This document shows positions 1 to 11,500 of a stretch of 64,000 nt of DNA, in pieces. Made by a program: the position numbers and the translations under genes. The DNA is from Hippophae tibetana (Eukaryota; Streptophyta; Magnoliopsida; Rosales; Elaeagnaceae), in contig CM072801.1 of NCBI GenBank assembly GCA_037013495.1, positions 109,747,816 to 109,811,815 of the forward strand, given 5' to 3'. The notes below the pieces were generated by a model that did no database searches, was not told the DNA's origin, and saw only the letters and a program-made list of their open reading frames with translations. Every line of letters begins with the position of its first letter. Position 1 is the stretch's first letter.

Positions 1-656
1 TTTCCCCACTTTTGTCAACCCAAATTTCAAGGTTCATACTACATAATGATGTCTTAAACTTTGGTCGCTCCTTATTTAATTGTAATCACTTCTTGCTCGT
101 TAGGATTTCAATTTGTTCATCTTACCCATATTCTTAGTAATTCAATCTTTCTTACTCCATTGAGTTCCAGCGTTCTTAGGTTGTCCGCAAAAGGGATTAG
201 CATCTTTTGGGATCATAACCTTCGTTGCTGAAAATGGTGTATCTACCTTCACATATCTATTTTAAGAATTTTAGGTTTAAAAAATTTTGTGCTTTGGAGG
301 TTTTCTCCTCTCTTAAATCACAATTTCCAAAAAGAGAAAGAAATTGTTCCCTTAAAGTCTTGTCTTTTATTTCAATTTTGAAGACATTGTTTTCCACTTT
401 CGATTTCATATCTTATTTTTCTTTAAAATCTTGTCATCTTTTACTTTTCTTTGTTTTATGTGTTCCACCTTTCTTTCTTCTTGAGAAAAACAAGAGAGCT
501 AATACAGTTCACAGTGTAAAAACAAAAAGAAGGTATTAATTGTCGTTGTAACTAAAAACTATTATAACTTTTATTTTGTGCATCGAAATGAGTACTATAA
601 CATATCAAATCTGAAGCTCCTTCCGATGCCTAAAAACGCACCGTAGCAATAGTATA

Positions 657-1312
657 TTTCCCCACTTTTTTCAACCCAAATTTCATGGTTCATACTACAT
701 AATGATGTCTTAAACTTTGGTCGCACATTATTTCGTTGTAATCTCTTCTTGCTCTTTAGTATTTCAATTTGTTCATCTTTGCCATATTCTTAGTAATTCA
801 ATCTTTCTTACTCCATTGAGTTCCAGCGTTCTTAGGTTGTCCGCAAAAGGGATTCGCATCGTTTGGGATCATAACCTTGGTTGCTGAAAATGGTGTATCT
901 ACATTCACATATCTATTTTTAGAATTTTAGGTTTAAAAAATTTTGTGCTTTGGAGGTTTTCTCCTCTCTTAAGTCACAATTTCCAAAAAGAGAAAGAAAT
1001 TGTGTCCTTAAAGTCTTGTCTTTTATTTCAATTTTGTTGACATTGTTTTCCACTTTGGATTTCATATCTTATTTTTCTTTAAAATCATGTCATCTTTTAA
1101 TTTTCTTTGTTTTATGTGTTCCACCTTTCTTTCTTCTTGAGAAAAACAAGAGAGCTAATACAGTTCACAGTGTAAAAACAAAAAGAAGGTATTAATTGTG
1201 GTTGTAACTAAAAACTGTTATAACTTTTATTTTGTGCATCGAAATGAGTACTATAACATATCAAATCTGAAGCTCGTTCCGAAGCCTAAAAACGCACCGT
1301 AGCAGTAGTATA
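657..1312. repeat. Representative satellite monomer (m2) with internal landmarks
   Basis: This copy illustrates the monomer map, with offsets from its first base. Offsets 1-130 hold the tttcccc phase point and a subfamily-variable part (75-91 reads tttcgttgtaatctctt here, with taattgtaatcac or tcattgtaatcac in other types). Offsets 279-288 are an A6T4 run that differs between subfamilies. Offsets 319-327 and 340-348 are a perfect 9-bp inverted repeat. Offsets about 350-480 are strongly pyrimidine-rich on this strand, followed abruptly by an A-rich stretch at about 484-535. Offsets 545-552 and 561-568 hold gttgtaac and the self-palindrome gttataac. Offsets about 630-650 hold a CpG-containing segment, aaaacgcaccgtagca. 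I see no clear shorter internal tandem repeat. Confidence 0.9.
975..1004. repeat. 9-bp inverted repeat inside the monomer (representative copy)
   Basis: The arms cacaatttc (975-983) and gaaattgtg (996-1004) are exact reverse complements around a 12-base purine-rich spacer. The same element lies at offset 319-348 of essentially every monomer I examined. The spacer toggles between agagaaa and agggaaa. In m1, m3 and m6 the last base of the right arm is T, which shortens the arms to 8 bp. In m23 (around 14774) the right arm carries one substitution. It could form a hairpin or cruciform, or serve as a dyad protein-binding site; no function is shown by the sequence alone. Confidence 0.85.
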
Positions 1313-4300
1313 TTTCCCCACTTTTGTCAACCCAAATTTCAAGGTTCATACTACATAATGATGTCTTAAACTTTGGTCGCTCCTTATTTAATTGTAATCA
1401 CTTCTTGCTCGTTAGGATTTCAATTTGTTCATCTTACCCATATTCTTAGTAATTCAATCTTTCTTACTCCATTGAGTTCCAGCGTTCTTAGGTTGTCCGC
1501 AAAAGGGATTAGCATCTTTTGGGATCATAACCTTCGTTGCTGAAAATGGTGTATCTACCTTCACATATCTATTTTAAGAATTTTAGGTTTAAAAAATTTT
1601 GTGCTTTGGAGGTTTTCTCCTCTCTTAAATCACAATTTCCAAAAAGAGAAAGAAATTGTTCCCTTAAAGTCTTGTCTTTTATTTCAATTTTGAAGACATT
1701 GTTTTCCACTTTGGATTTCATATCTTATTTTTCTTTAAAATCTTGTCATCTTTTACTTTTCTTTGTTTTATGTGTTCCACCTTTCTTTCTTCTTGAGAAA
1801 AACAAGAGAGCTAATACAGTTCTCAGTGTAAAAACAAAAAGAAGGTATTAATTTTGGTTGTAACTAAAACCTGTTATAACTTTTATTTTGTGCATCGAAA
1901 TGAGTACTATAACATATCAAATCTGAAGCTCGTTCCGAAGCCTAAAAACGCACCGTAGCAGTAGTATATTTCCCCACTTTTGTCAACCCAAATTTCAAGG
2001 TTCATACTACATAATGATGTCATAAACTTTGGTCGCACCTTATTTCATTGTAATCACTTCTTGCTCTTTAGGATTTCAATTTGTTCATCTTAGCCATATT
2101 CTTAGTAATTCAATCTTTCTTATTCCATTGAGTTCCAGCGTTCTTAGGTTGTCCGCAAAAGGGATTCGTATCATTTGGGATCATAACCTTGGTTGCTGAA
2201 AATGGTGTATCTACCTTCACATATCTATTTTTAGAATTTTAGGTTTAAAAAATTTTGTGCTTTGGAGGTTTTCTCCTCCCTTAAGTCACAATTTCCAAAA
2301 AGAGAAAGAAATTGTGTCCTTAAAGTCTTGTCTTTTATTTCAATTTTGTTGACATTGTTTTCCACTTTGGATTTCATATCTTATTTTTCTTTAAAATCTT
2401 GTCATCTTTTACTTTTCTTTGTTTTATGTGTTCCACCTTTCTTTCTTCTTGAGAAAAACAAGAGAGCTAATACAGTTCACAGTGTAAAAACAAAAAGAAG
2501 GTATTAATTGTCGTTGTAACTAAAAACTATTATAACTTTTATTTTGTGCATCGAAATGAGTACTATAACATATCAAATCTGAAGCTCCTTCCGATGCCTA
2601 AAAACGCACCGTAGCAATAGTATATTTCCCCACTTTTGTCAACCCAAATTTCATGGTTCATACTACATAATGATGTCTTAAACTTTGGTCGCACCTTATT
2701 TCGTTGTAATCTCTTCTTGCTCTTTAGTATTTCAATTTGTTCATCTTTGCCATATTCTTAGTAATTCAATCTTTCTTACTCCATTGAGTTCCAGCGTTCT
2801 TAGGTTGTCCGCAAAAGGGATTCGCATCGTTTGGGATCATAACCTTGGTTGCTGAAAATGGTGTATCTACATTCACATCTCTATTTTTAGAATTTTAGGT
2901 TTAAAAAATTTTGTACTTTGGAGGTTTTCTCCTCTCTTAAGTCACAATTTCCAAAAAGAGAAAGAAATTGTGTCCTTAAAGTCTTGTCTTTTATTTCAAT
3001 TTTGTTGACATTGTTTTCCACTTTGGATTTCATATCTTATTTTTCTTTAAAATCATGTCATCTTTTACTTTTCTTTGTTTTATGTGTTCCACCTTTCTTT
3101 CTTCTTGAGAAAAACAAGAGAGCTAATACAGTTCACAGTGTAAAAACAAAAAGAAGGTATTAATTGTGGTTGTAACTAAAAACTGTTATAACTTTTATTT
3201 TGTGCATCGAAATGAGTACTATAACATATCAAATGTGAAGCTCGTTCCGAAGCCTAAAAACGCACAGTAGCAGTAGTATATTTCCCCACTTTTGTCAACC
3301 CAAATTTCAAGGTTCATACTACATAATGATGTCTTAAACTTTGGTCACTCCTTATTTAATTGTAATCACTTCTTGCTCTTTAGGATTTCAATTTGTTCAT
3401 CTTACCCATATTCTTAGTAATTCAATCTTTCTTACTCCATTGAGTTCCAGCGTTCTTAGGTTGTCCGGAAAAGGGATTAGCATCTTTTGGGATCATAACC
3501 TTCGTTGCTGAAAATGGTGTATCTACCTTCACATATCTATTTTAAGAATTTTAGGTTTAAAAAATTTTGTGCTTTGGAGGTTTTCTCCTCTCTTAAATCA
3601 CAATTTCCAAAAAGAGAAAGAAATTGTTCCCTTAAAGTCTTGTCTTTTATTTCAATTTTGAAGACATTGTTTTCCACTTTGGATTTCATATCTTATTTTT
3701 CTTTAAAATCTTGTCATCATTTACTTTTCTTTGTTTTATGTGTTGCACCTTTCTTTCTTCTTGAGAAAAACAAGAGAGCTAATACAGTTCTCAGTGTAAA
3801 AACAAAAAGAAGGTATTAATTTTGGTTGTAACTAAAAACTGTTATAACTTTTATTTTGTGCATCGAAATGAGTACTATAACATATCAAATCTGAAGCTCG
3901 TTCCGAAGCCTAAAAACGCACCGTAGCAGTAGTATATTTCCCCACTTTTGTCAACCCAAATTTCAAGGTTCATACTACATAATGATGTCATAAACTTTGG
4001 TCGCACCTTATTTCATTGTAATCACTTCTTGCTCTTTAGGATTTCAATTTGTTCATCTTAGCCATATTCTTAGTAATTCAATCTTTCTTATTCCATTGAG
4101 TTCCAGCGTTCTTAGGTTGTCCGCAAAAGGGATTCGTATCATTTGGGATCATAACCTTGGTTGCTGAAAATGGTGTATCTACCTTCACATATCTATTTTT
4201 AGAATTTTAGGTTTAAAAAATTTTGTGCTTTGGAGGTTTTCTCCTCCCTTAAGTCACAATTTCCAAAAAGAGAAAGAAATTGTGTCCTTAAAGTCTTGTC

Positions 4301-7216
4301 TTTTATTTCAATTTTGTTGACATTGTTTTCCACTTTGGATTTCATATCTTATTTTTCTTTAAAATCTTGTCATCTTTTACTTTTCTTTGTTTTATGTGTT
4401 CCACCTTTCTTTCTTCTTGAGAAAAACAAGAGGGCTAATACAGTTCACAGTGTAAAAACAAAAAGAAGGTATTAATTGTCGTTGTAACTAAAAACTATTA
4501 TAACTTTTATTTTGTGCATCGAAATGAGTACTATAACATATCAAATCTGAAGCTCCTTCCGATGCCTAAAAACGCACCGTAGCAATAGTATATTTCCCCA
4601 CTTTTGTCAACCCAAATTTCATGGTTCATACTACATAATGATGTCTTAAACTTTGGTCGCACCTTATTTCGTTGTAATCTCTTCTTGCTCTTTAGTATTT
4701 CAATTTGTTCATCTTTGCCATATTCTTAGTAATTCAATCTTTCTTACTCCATTGAGTTCCAGCGTTCTTAGGTTGTCCGCAAAAGGGATTCGCATCGTTT
4801 GGGATCATAACCTTGGTTGCTGAAAATGGTGTATCTACCTTCACATATCTATTTTTAGAATTTTAGGTTTAAAAAATTTTGTGCTTTGGAGGTTTTCTCC
4901 TCTCTTAAGTCACAATTTCCAAAAAGAGAAAGAAATTGTGTCCTTAAAGTCTTGTCTTTTATTTCAATTTTGTTGACATTGTTTTCCACTTTGGATTTCA
5001 TATCTTATTTTTCTTTAAAATCATGTCATCTTTTACTTTTCTTTGTTTTATGTGTTCCACCTTTCTTTCTTCTTGAGAAAAACAAGAGAGCTAATACAGT
5101 TCACAGTGTAAAAACAAAAAGAAGGTATTAATTGTGGTTGTAACTAAAAACTGTTATAACTTTTATTTTGTGCATCGAAATGAGTACTATAACATATCAA
5201 ATCTGAAGCTCGTTCCGAAGCCTAAAAACGCACCGTAGCAGTAGTATATTTCCCCACTTTTGTCAACCCAAATTTCAAGGTTCATACTACATAATGATGT
5301 CTTAAACTTTGGTCGCTCCTTATTTAATTGTAATCACTTCTTGCTCTTTAGGATTTCAATTTGTTCATCTTACCCATATTCTTAGTAATTCAATCTTTCT
5401 TACTCCATTGAGTTCCAGCGTTCTTAGGTTGTCCGCAAAAGGGATTAGCATCTTTTGGGATCATAACCTTCGTTGCTGAAAATGGTGTATCTACCTTCAC
5501 ATATCTATTTTAAGAATTTTAGGTTTAAAAATTTTTGTGCTTTGGAGGTTTTCTCCTCTCTTAAATCACAATTTCCAAAAAGAGAAAGAAATTGTGTCCT
5601 TAAAGTCTTGTCTTTTATTTCAATTTTGAAGACATTGTTTTCCACTTTGGATTTCATATCTTATTTTTCTTTAAAATCTTGTCATCTTTTACTTTTCTTT
5701 GTTTTATGTGTTCCACCTTTCTTTCTTCTTGAGAAAAACAAGAGAGCTAATACAGTTCTCAGTGTAAAAACAAAAAGAAGGTATTAATTTTTCTTGTAAC
5801 TAAAAACTGTTATAACTTTTATTTTGTGCATCGAAATGAGTACTATAACATATCAAATCTGAAGCTCGTTCTGAAGCCTAAAAACGCACCGTAGCAGTAG
5901 TATATTTCCCCACTTTTGTCAACCCAAATTTCAAGGTTCATACTACATAATGATGTCATAAAATTTGGTCGCACCTTATTTCATTGTAATCACTTCTTGC
6001 TCTTTAGGATTTCAATTTGTTCATCTTAGCCATATTCTTAGTAATTCAATCTTTCTTATTCCATTGAGTTCCAGCGTTCTTAGGTTGTCCGTAAAAGGGA
6101 CTCGTATCATTTGGGATCATAACCTTGGTTGCTGAAAATGGTGTATCTACCTTCACATATCTATTTTTAGAATTTTAGGTTTAAAAAATTTTGTGCTTTG
6201 GAGGTTTTCTCCTCTCTTAAGTCACAATTTCCAAAAAGAGAAAGAAATTGTGTCCTTAAAGTCTTGTCTTTTATTTCAATTTTGTTGACATTGTTTTCCA
6301 CTTTGGATTTCATATCTTATTTTTCCTTAAAATCTTGTCATCTTTTACTTTTCTTTGTTTTATGTGTTCCACCTTTCTTTCTTCTTGAGAAAAACAAGAG
6401 AGCTAATACAGTTCACAGTGTAAAAACAAAAAGAAGGTATTAATTGTCGTTGTAACTAAAAACTATTATAACTTTTATTTTGTGCATCGAAATGAGTACT
6501 ATAACATATCAAATCTGAAGCTCCTTCCGATGCCTAAAAACGCACCGTAGCAATAGTATATTTCCCCACTTTTGTCAACCCAAATTTCATGGTTCATACT
6601 ACATAATGATGTCTTAAACTTTGGTCGCACCTTATTTCGTTGTAATCTCTTCTTGCTCTTTAGTATTTCAATTTGTTCATCTTTGCCATATTCTTAGTAA
6701 TTCAATCTTTCTTACTCCATTGAGTTTTAGCGTTCTTAGGTTGTCCGCAAAAGGGATTCGCATCGTTTGGGATCATAACCTTGGTTGCTGAAAATGGTGT
6801 ATCTACCTTCACATATCTATTTTTAGAATTTTAGGTTTAAAATATTTTGTGCTTTGGAGGTTTTCTCCTCTCTTAAGTCACAATTTCCAAAAAGAGAAAG
6901 AAATTGTGTCCTTAAAGTCTTGTCTTTTATTTCAATTTTGTTGACATTGTTTTCCACTTTGGATTTCATATCTTATTTTTCTTTAAAATCATGTCATCTT
7001 TTACTTTTCTTTGTTTTATGTGTTCCACCTTTCTTTCTTCTTGAGAAAAACAAGAGAGCTAATACAGTTCACAGTGTAAAAACAAAAAGAAGGTATTAAT
7101 TTTGGTTGTAACTAAAAACTGTTATAACTTTTATTTTGTGCATCGAAATGAGTACTATAACATATCAAATCTGAAGCTCGTTCCGAAGCCTAAAAATGCA
7201 CCGTAGCAGTAGTATA
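1313..7216. repeat. Higher-order repeat: three copies of a 1968-bp A-B-C trimer
   Basis: Three consecutive units start at 1313, 3281 and 5249, each made of three 656-bp monomers in the order A, B, C. A carries gggattagcatc and ttttaagaatttt. B carries gatgtcataaa in place of gatgtcttaaa. C carries catctttgcc and an aaaatcatgtcatc variant. Corresponding monomers of successive units resemble each other more than they resemble their neighbours, the defining property of a higher-order repeat. Private changes exist, for example a CpG change giving ggtcactcc at 3341-3351 and ttctgaagcc near 5869 in otherwise matching units. Confidence 0.88.
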
Positions 7217-8528
7217 TTTCCCCACTTTTGTCAACCCAAATTTCAAGGTTCATACTACATAATGATGTCTTAAACTTTGGTCGCTCCTTATTTAATTGTA
7301 ATCACTTCTTGCTCTTTAGGATTTCAATTTGTTCATCTTACCCATATTCTTAGTAATTCAATCTTTCTTACTCCATTGAGTTCCAGCGTTCTTAGGTTGT
7401 CCGCAAAAGGGATTAGCATCTTTTGGGATCATAACCTTCGTTGCTGAAAATGGTGTATATACCTTCACATATCTATTTTAAGAATTTTAGGTTTAAAAAT
7501 TTTTGTGCTTTGGAGGTTTTCTCCTCTCTTAAATCACAATTTCCAAAAAGAGAAAGAAATTGTGTCCTTAAAGTCTTGTCTTTTATTTCAATTTTGAAGA
7601 CATTGTTTTCCACTTTGGATTTCATATCTTATTTTTCTTTAAAATCTTGTCATCTTTTACTTTTCTTTGTTTTATGTGTTCCACCTTTCTTTCTTCTTGA
7701 GAAAAACAAGAGAGCTAATACAGTTCTCAGTGTAAAAACAAAAAGAAGGTATTAATTTTGGTTGTAACTAAAAACTGTTATAACTTTTATTTTGTGCATC
7801 GAAATGAGTACTATAACATATCAAATCTAAAGCTCGTTCTGAAGCCTAAAAACGCACCGTAGCAGTAGTATATTTCCCCACTTTTGTCAACACAAATTTC
7901 AAGGTTCATACTACATAATGATGTCATAAACTTTGGTCGCACCATATTGCATTGTAATCACTTCTTGCTCTTTAGGATTTCAATTTGTTCATCTTAGCCA
8001 TATTCTTAGTAATTCAATCTTTCTTATTCCATTGAGTTCCAGCGTTCTTAGGTTGTCCGCAAAAGGGATTCGTATCATTTGGGATCATAACCTTGGTTGC
8101 TGAAAATGGTGTATCTACCTTCACATATCTATTTTTAGAATTTTAGGTTTAAAAAATTTTGTGCTTTGGAGGTTTTCTCCTCTCTTAAGTCACAATTTCC
8201 AAAAAGAGAAAGAAATTGTGTCCTTAAAGTCTTGTCTTTTATTTCAATTTTGTTGACATTGTTTTCCACTTTGGATTTCATATCTTATTTTTCTTTAAAA
8301 TCTTGTCATCTTTTACTTTTCTTTGTTTTATGTGTTCCACCTTTCTTTCTTCTTGAGAAAAACAAGAGAGCTAATACAGTTCACAGTGTAAAAACAAAAA
8401 GAAGGTATTAATTGTCGTTGTAACTAAAAACTATTATAACTTTTATTTTGTGCATCGAAATGAGTACTATAACATATCAAATCTGAAGCTCGTTCCGAAG
8501 CCTAAAAACGCACCGTAGCAGTAGTATA
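7217..8528. repeat. Truncated trimer unit A-B (m12-m13)
   Basis: The type A monomer at 7217 and the type B monomer at 7873 follow the trimer order, but the expected C monomer is absent; the next monomer (8529) is again type A. The last third of m13 is also found at the end of m17, which makes m13 one of the partners in the duplication that produced the following tetramer. Confidence 0.8.
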
Positions 8529-11500
8529 TTTCCCCACTTTTGTCAACCCAAATTTCAAGGTTCATACTACATAATGATGTCTTAAACTTTGGTCGCTCCT
8601 TATTTAATTGTAATCACTTCTTGCTCTTTAGGATTTCAATTTGTTCATCTTACCCATATTCTTAGTAATTCAATCTTTCTTACTCCATTGAGTTCCAGCG
8701 TTCTTAGGTTGTCCGCAAAAGGGATTAGCATCTTTTGGGATCATAACCTTCGTTGCTGAAAATGGTGTATATACCTTCACATATCTATTTTAAGAATTTT
8801 AGGTTTAAAAATTTTTGTGCTTTGGAGGTTTTCTCCTCTCTTAAATCACAATTTCCAAAAAGAGAAAGAAATTGTGTCCTTAATGTCTTGTCTTTTATTT
8901 CAATTTTGAAGACATTGTTTTCCACTTTGGATTTCATATCTTATTTTTCTTTAAAATCTTGTCATCTTTTACTTTTCTTTGTTTTATGTGTTCCACCTTT
9001 CTTTCTTCTTGAGAAAAACAAGAGAGCTAATACAGTTCTCAGTGTAAAAACAAAAAGAAGGTATTAATTTTGGTTGTAACTAAAAACTGTTATAACTTTT
9101 ATTTTGTGCATCGAAATGAGTACTATAACATATCCAATCTAAAGCTCGTTCTGAAGCCTAAAAACGCACCGTAGCAGTAGTATATTTCCCCACTTTTGTC
9201 AACACAAATTTCAAGGTTCATACTACATAATGATGTCATAAACTTTGGTCGCACCATATTGCATTGTAATCACTTCTTGCTCTTTAGGATTTCAATTTGT
9301 TCATCTTAGCCATATTCTTAGTAATTCAATCTTTCTTATTCCATTGAGTTCCAGCGTTCTTAGGTTGTCCGCAAAAGGGATTCGCATCATTTGGGATCAT
9401 AACCTTGGTTGCTGAAAATGGTGTATCTACCTTCACATATCTATTTTTAGAATTTTAGGTTTAAAAAATTTTGTGCTTTGGAGGTTTTCTCCTCTCTTAA
9501 GTCACAATTTCCAAAAAGGGAAAGAAATTGTGTCCTTAAAGTCTTGTCTTTTATTTCAATTTTGTTGACATTGTTTTCCACTTTGGATTTCATATCTTAT
9601 TTTTCCTTAAAATCTTGTCATCTTTTACTTTTCTTTGTTTTATGTGTTCCACCTTTCTTTCTTCTTGAGAAAAACAAGAGAGCTAATACAGTTCACAGTG
9701 TAAAAATAAAAAGAAGGTATTAATTGTCGTTGTAACTAAAAACTGTTATAACTTTTATTTTGTGCATCGATATGAGTACTATAACATATCAAATCTGAAG
9801 CTCCTTCCGATGCCTAAAAACGCACCGTAGCAATAGTATATTTCCCCACTTTTGTCAACCCAAATTTCATGGTTCATACTACATAATGATGTCTTAAACT
9901 TTGGTCGAACCTTATTTTGTTGTAATCTCTTCTTGCTCTTTAGTATTTCAATTTGTTCATCTTCGCCATATTCTTAGTAATTCAATCTTTCTTACTCCAT
10001 TGAGTTCCAGCGTTCTTAGGTTGTCCGCAAAAGGGATTCGCATCGTTTGTGATCATAACCTTGGTTGCTGAAAATGGTGTATCTACCTTCACATATCTAT
10101 TTTTAGAATTTTAGGTTTAAAAAATTTTGTGCTTTGGAGGTTTTCTCCTCTCTTAAGTCACAATTTCCAAAAAGGGAAAGAAATTGTGTCCTTAAAGTCT
10201 TGTCTTTTATTTCAATTTTGTTGACATTGTTTTCCACTTTGGATTTCATATCTTATTTTTCTTTAAAATCTTGTGATCTTTTACTTTTCTTTGTTTTATG
10301 TGTTCCACCTTTCTTTCTTCTTGAGAAAAACAAGAGACCTAATACAGTTCACAAAGTAAAAACAAAAAGATGGTATTAATTGTGGTTGTAACTAAAAACT
10401 GTTATAACTTTTATTTTGTGCATCGAAATGAGTACAATAACATATCAAATCAGAAGCTCCTTCCGATGCCTAAAAACGCACCGTAGCAATAGTATATTTC
10501 CCCAATTTTGTCAACCCAAATTTCATGGTTCATACTACATAATGATGTCTTAAACTTTGGTCGAACCTTATTTTGTTGTAATCTCTTCTTGCTCTTTAGT
10601 ATTTCAATTTGTTCATCTTCGCCATATTCTTAGTAATTCAATCTTTCTTACTCCATTGAGTTCCAGCGTTCTTAGGTTGTCCGCAAAAGGGATTCGCATC
10701 GTTTGTGATCATAACCTTGGTTGCTGAAAATGGTGTATCTACCTTCACATATCTATTTTTAGAATTTTAGGTTTAAAAGATTTTGTGCTTTGGAGGTTTT
10801 CTCCTCTCTTAAGTCACAATTTCCAAAAAGAGAAAGAAATTGTGTCCTTAAAGTCTTGTCTTTTATTTCAATTTTGTTGACATTGTTTTCCACTTTGGAT
10901 TTCATATCTTATTTTTCTTTAAAATCTTGTCATCTTTTACTTTTCTTTGTTTTATGTGTTCCACCTTTCTTTCTTCTTGAGAAAAACAAGAGAGCTAATA
11001 CAGTTCACAGTGTAAAAACAAAAAGAAGGTATTAATTGTCGTTGTAACTAAAAACTATTATAACTTTTATTTTGTGCATCGAAATGAGTACTATAACATA
11101 TCAAATCTGAAGCTCGTTCCGAAGCCTAAAAACGCACCGTAGCAGTAGTATATTTCCCCACTTTTGTCAACCCAAATTTCAAGGTTCATACTACATAATG
11201 ATGTCTTAAACTTTGGTCGCTCCTTATTTAATTGTAATCACTTCTTGCTCTTTAGGATTTCAATTTGTTCATCTTACCCATATTCTTAGTAATTCAATCT
11301 TTCTTACTCCATTGAGTTCCAGCGTTCTTAGGTTGTCCGCAAAAGGGATTAGCATCTTTTGGGATCATAACCTTCGTTGCTGAAAATGGTGTATATACCT
11401 TCACATATCTATTTTAAGAATTTTAGGTTTAAAAATTTTTGTGCTTTGGAGGTTTTCTCCTCTCTTAAATCACAATTTCCAAAAAGAGAAAGAAATTGTG

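Larger units (their letters stand above)
1..1312. repeat. Left-edge monomers m1-m2 (A and C types), incomplete trimer
   Basis: Monomer 1 is type A, marked by gggattagcatc, ttttaagaatttt and a gaagacattg variant. Monomer 2 is type C, marked by catctttgcc. The B type that separates A from C in the next units is missing, so this is either a deleted version of the adjacent trimer or a different unit running in from outside the window. Confidence 0.75.

Noticed and set aside
954..971. gagg-ttttct-cctc mini hairpin in each monomer
   Set aside because: A 4-bp stem is expected by chance in 656 bp and is followed by no terminator-like T run of relevance.
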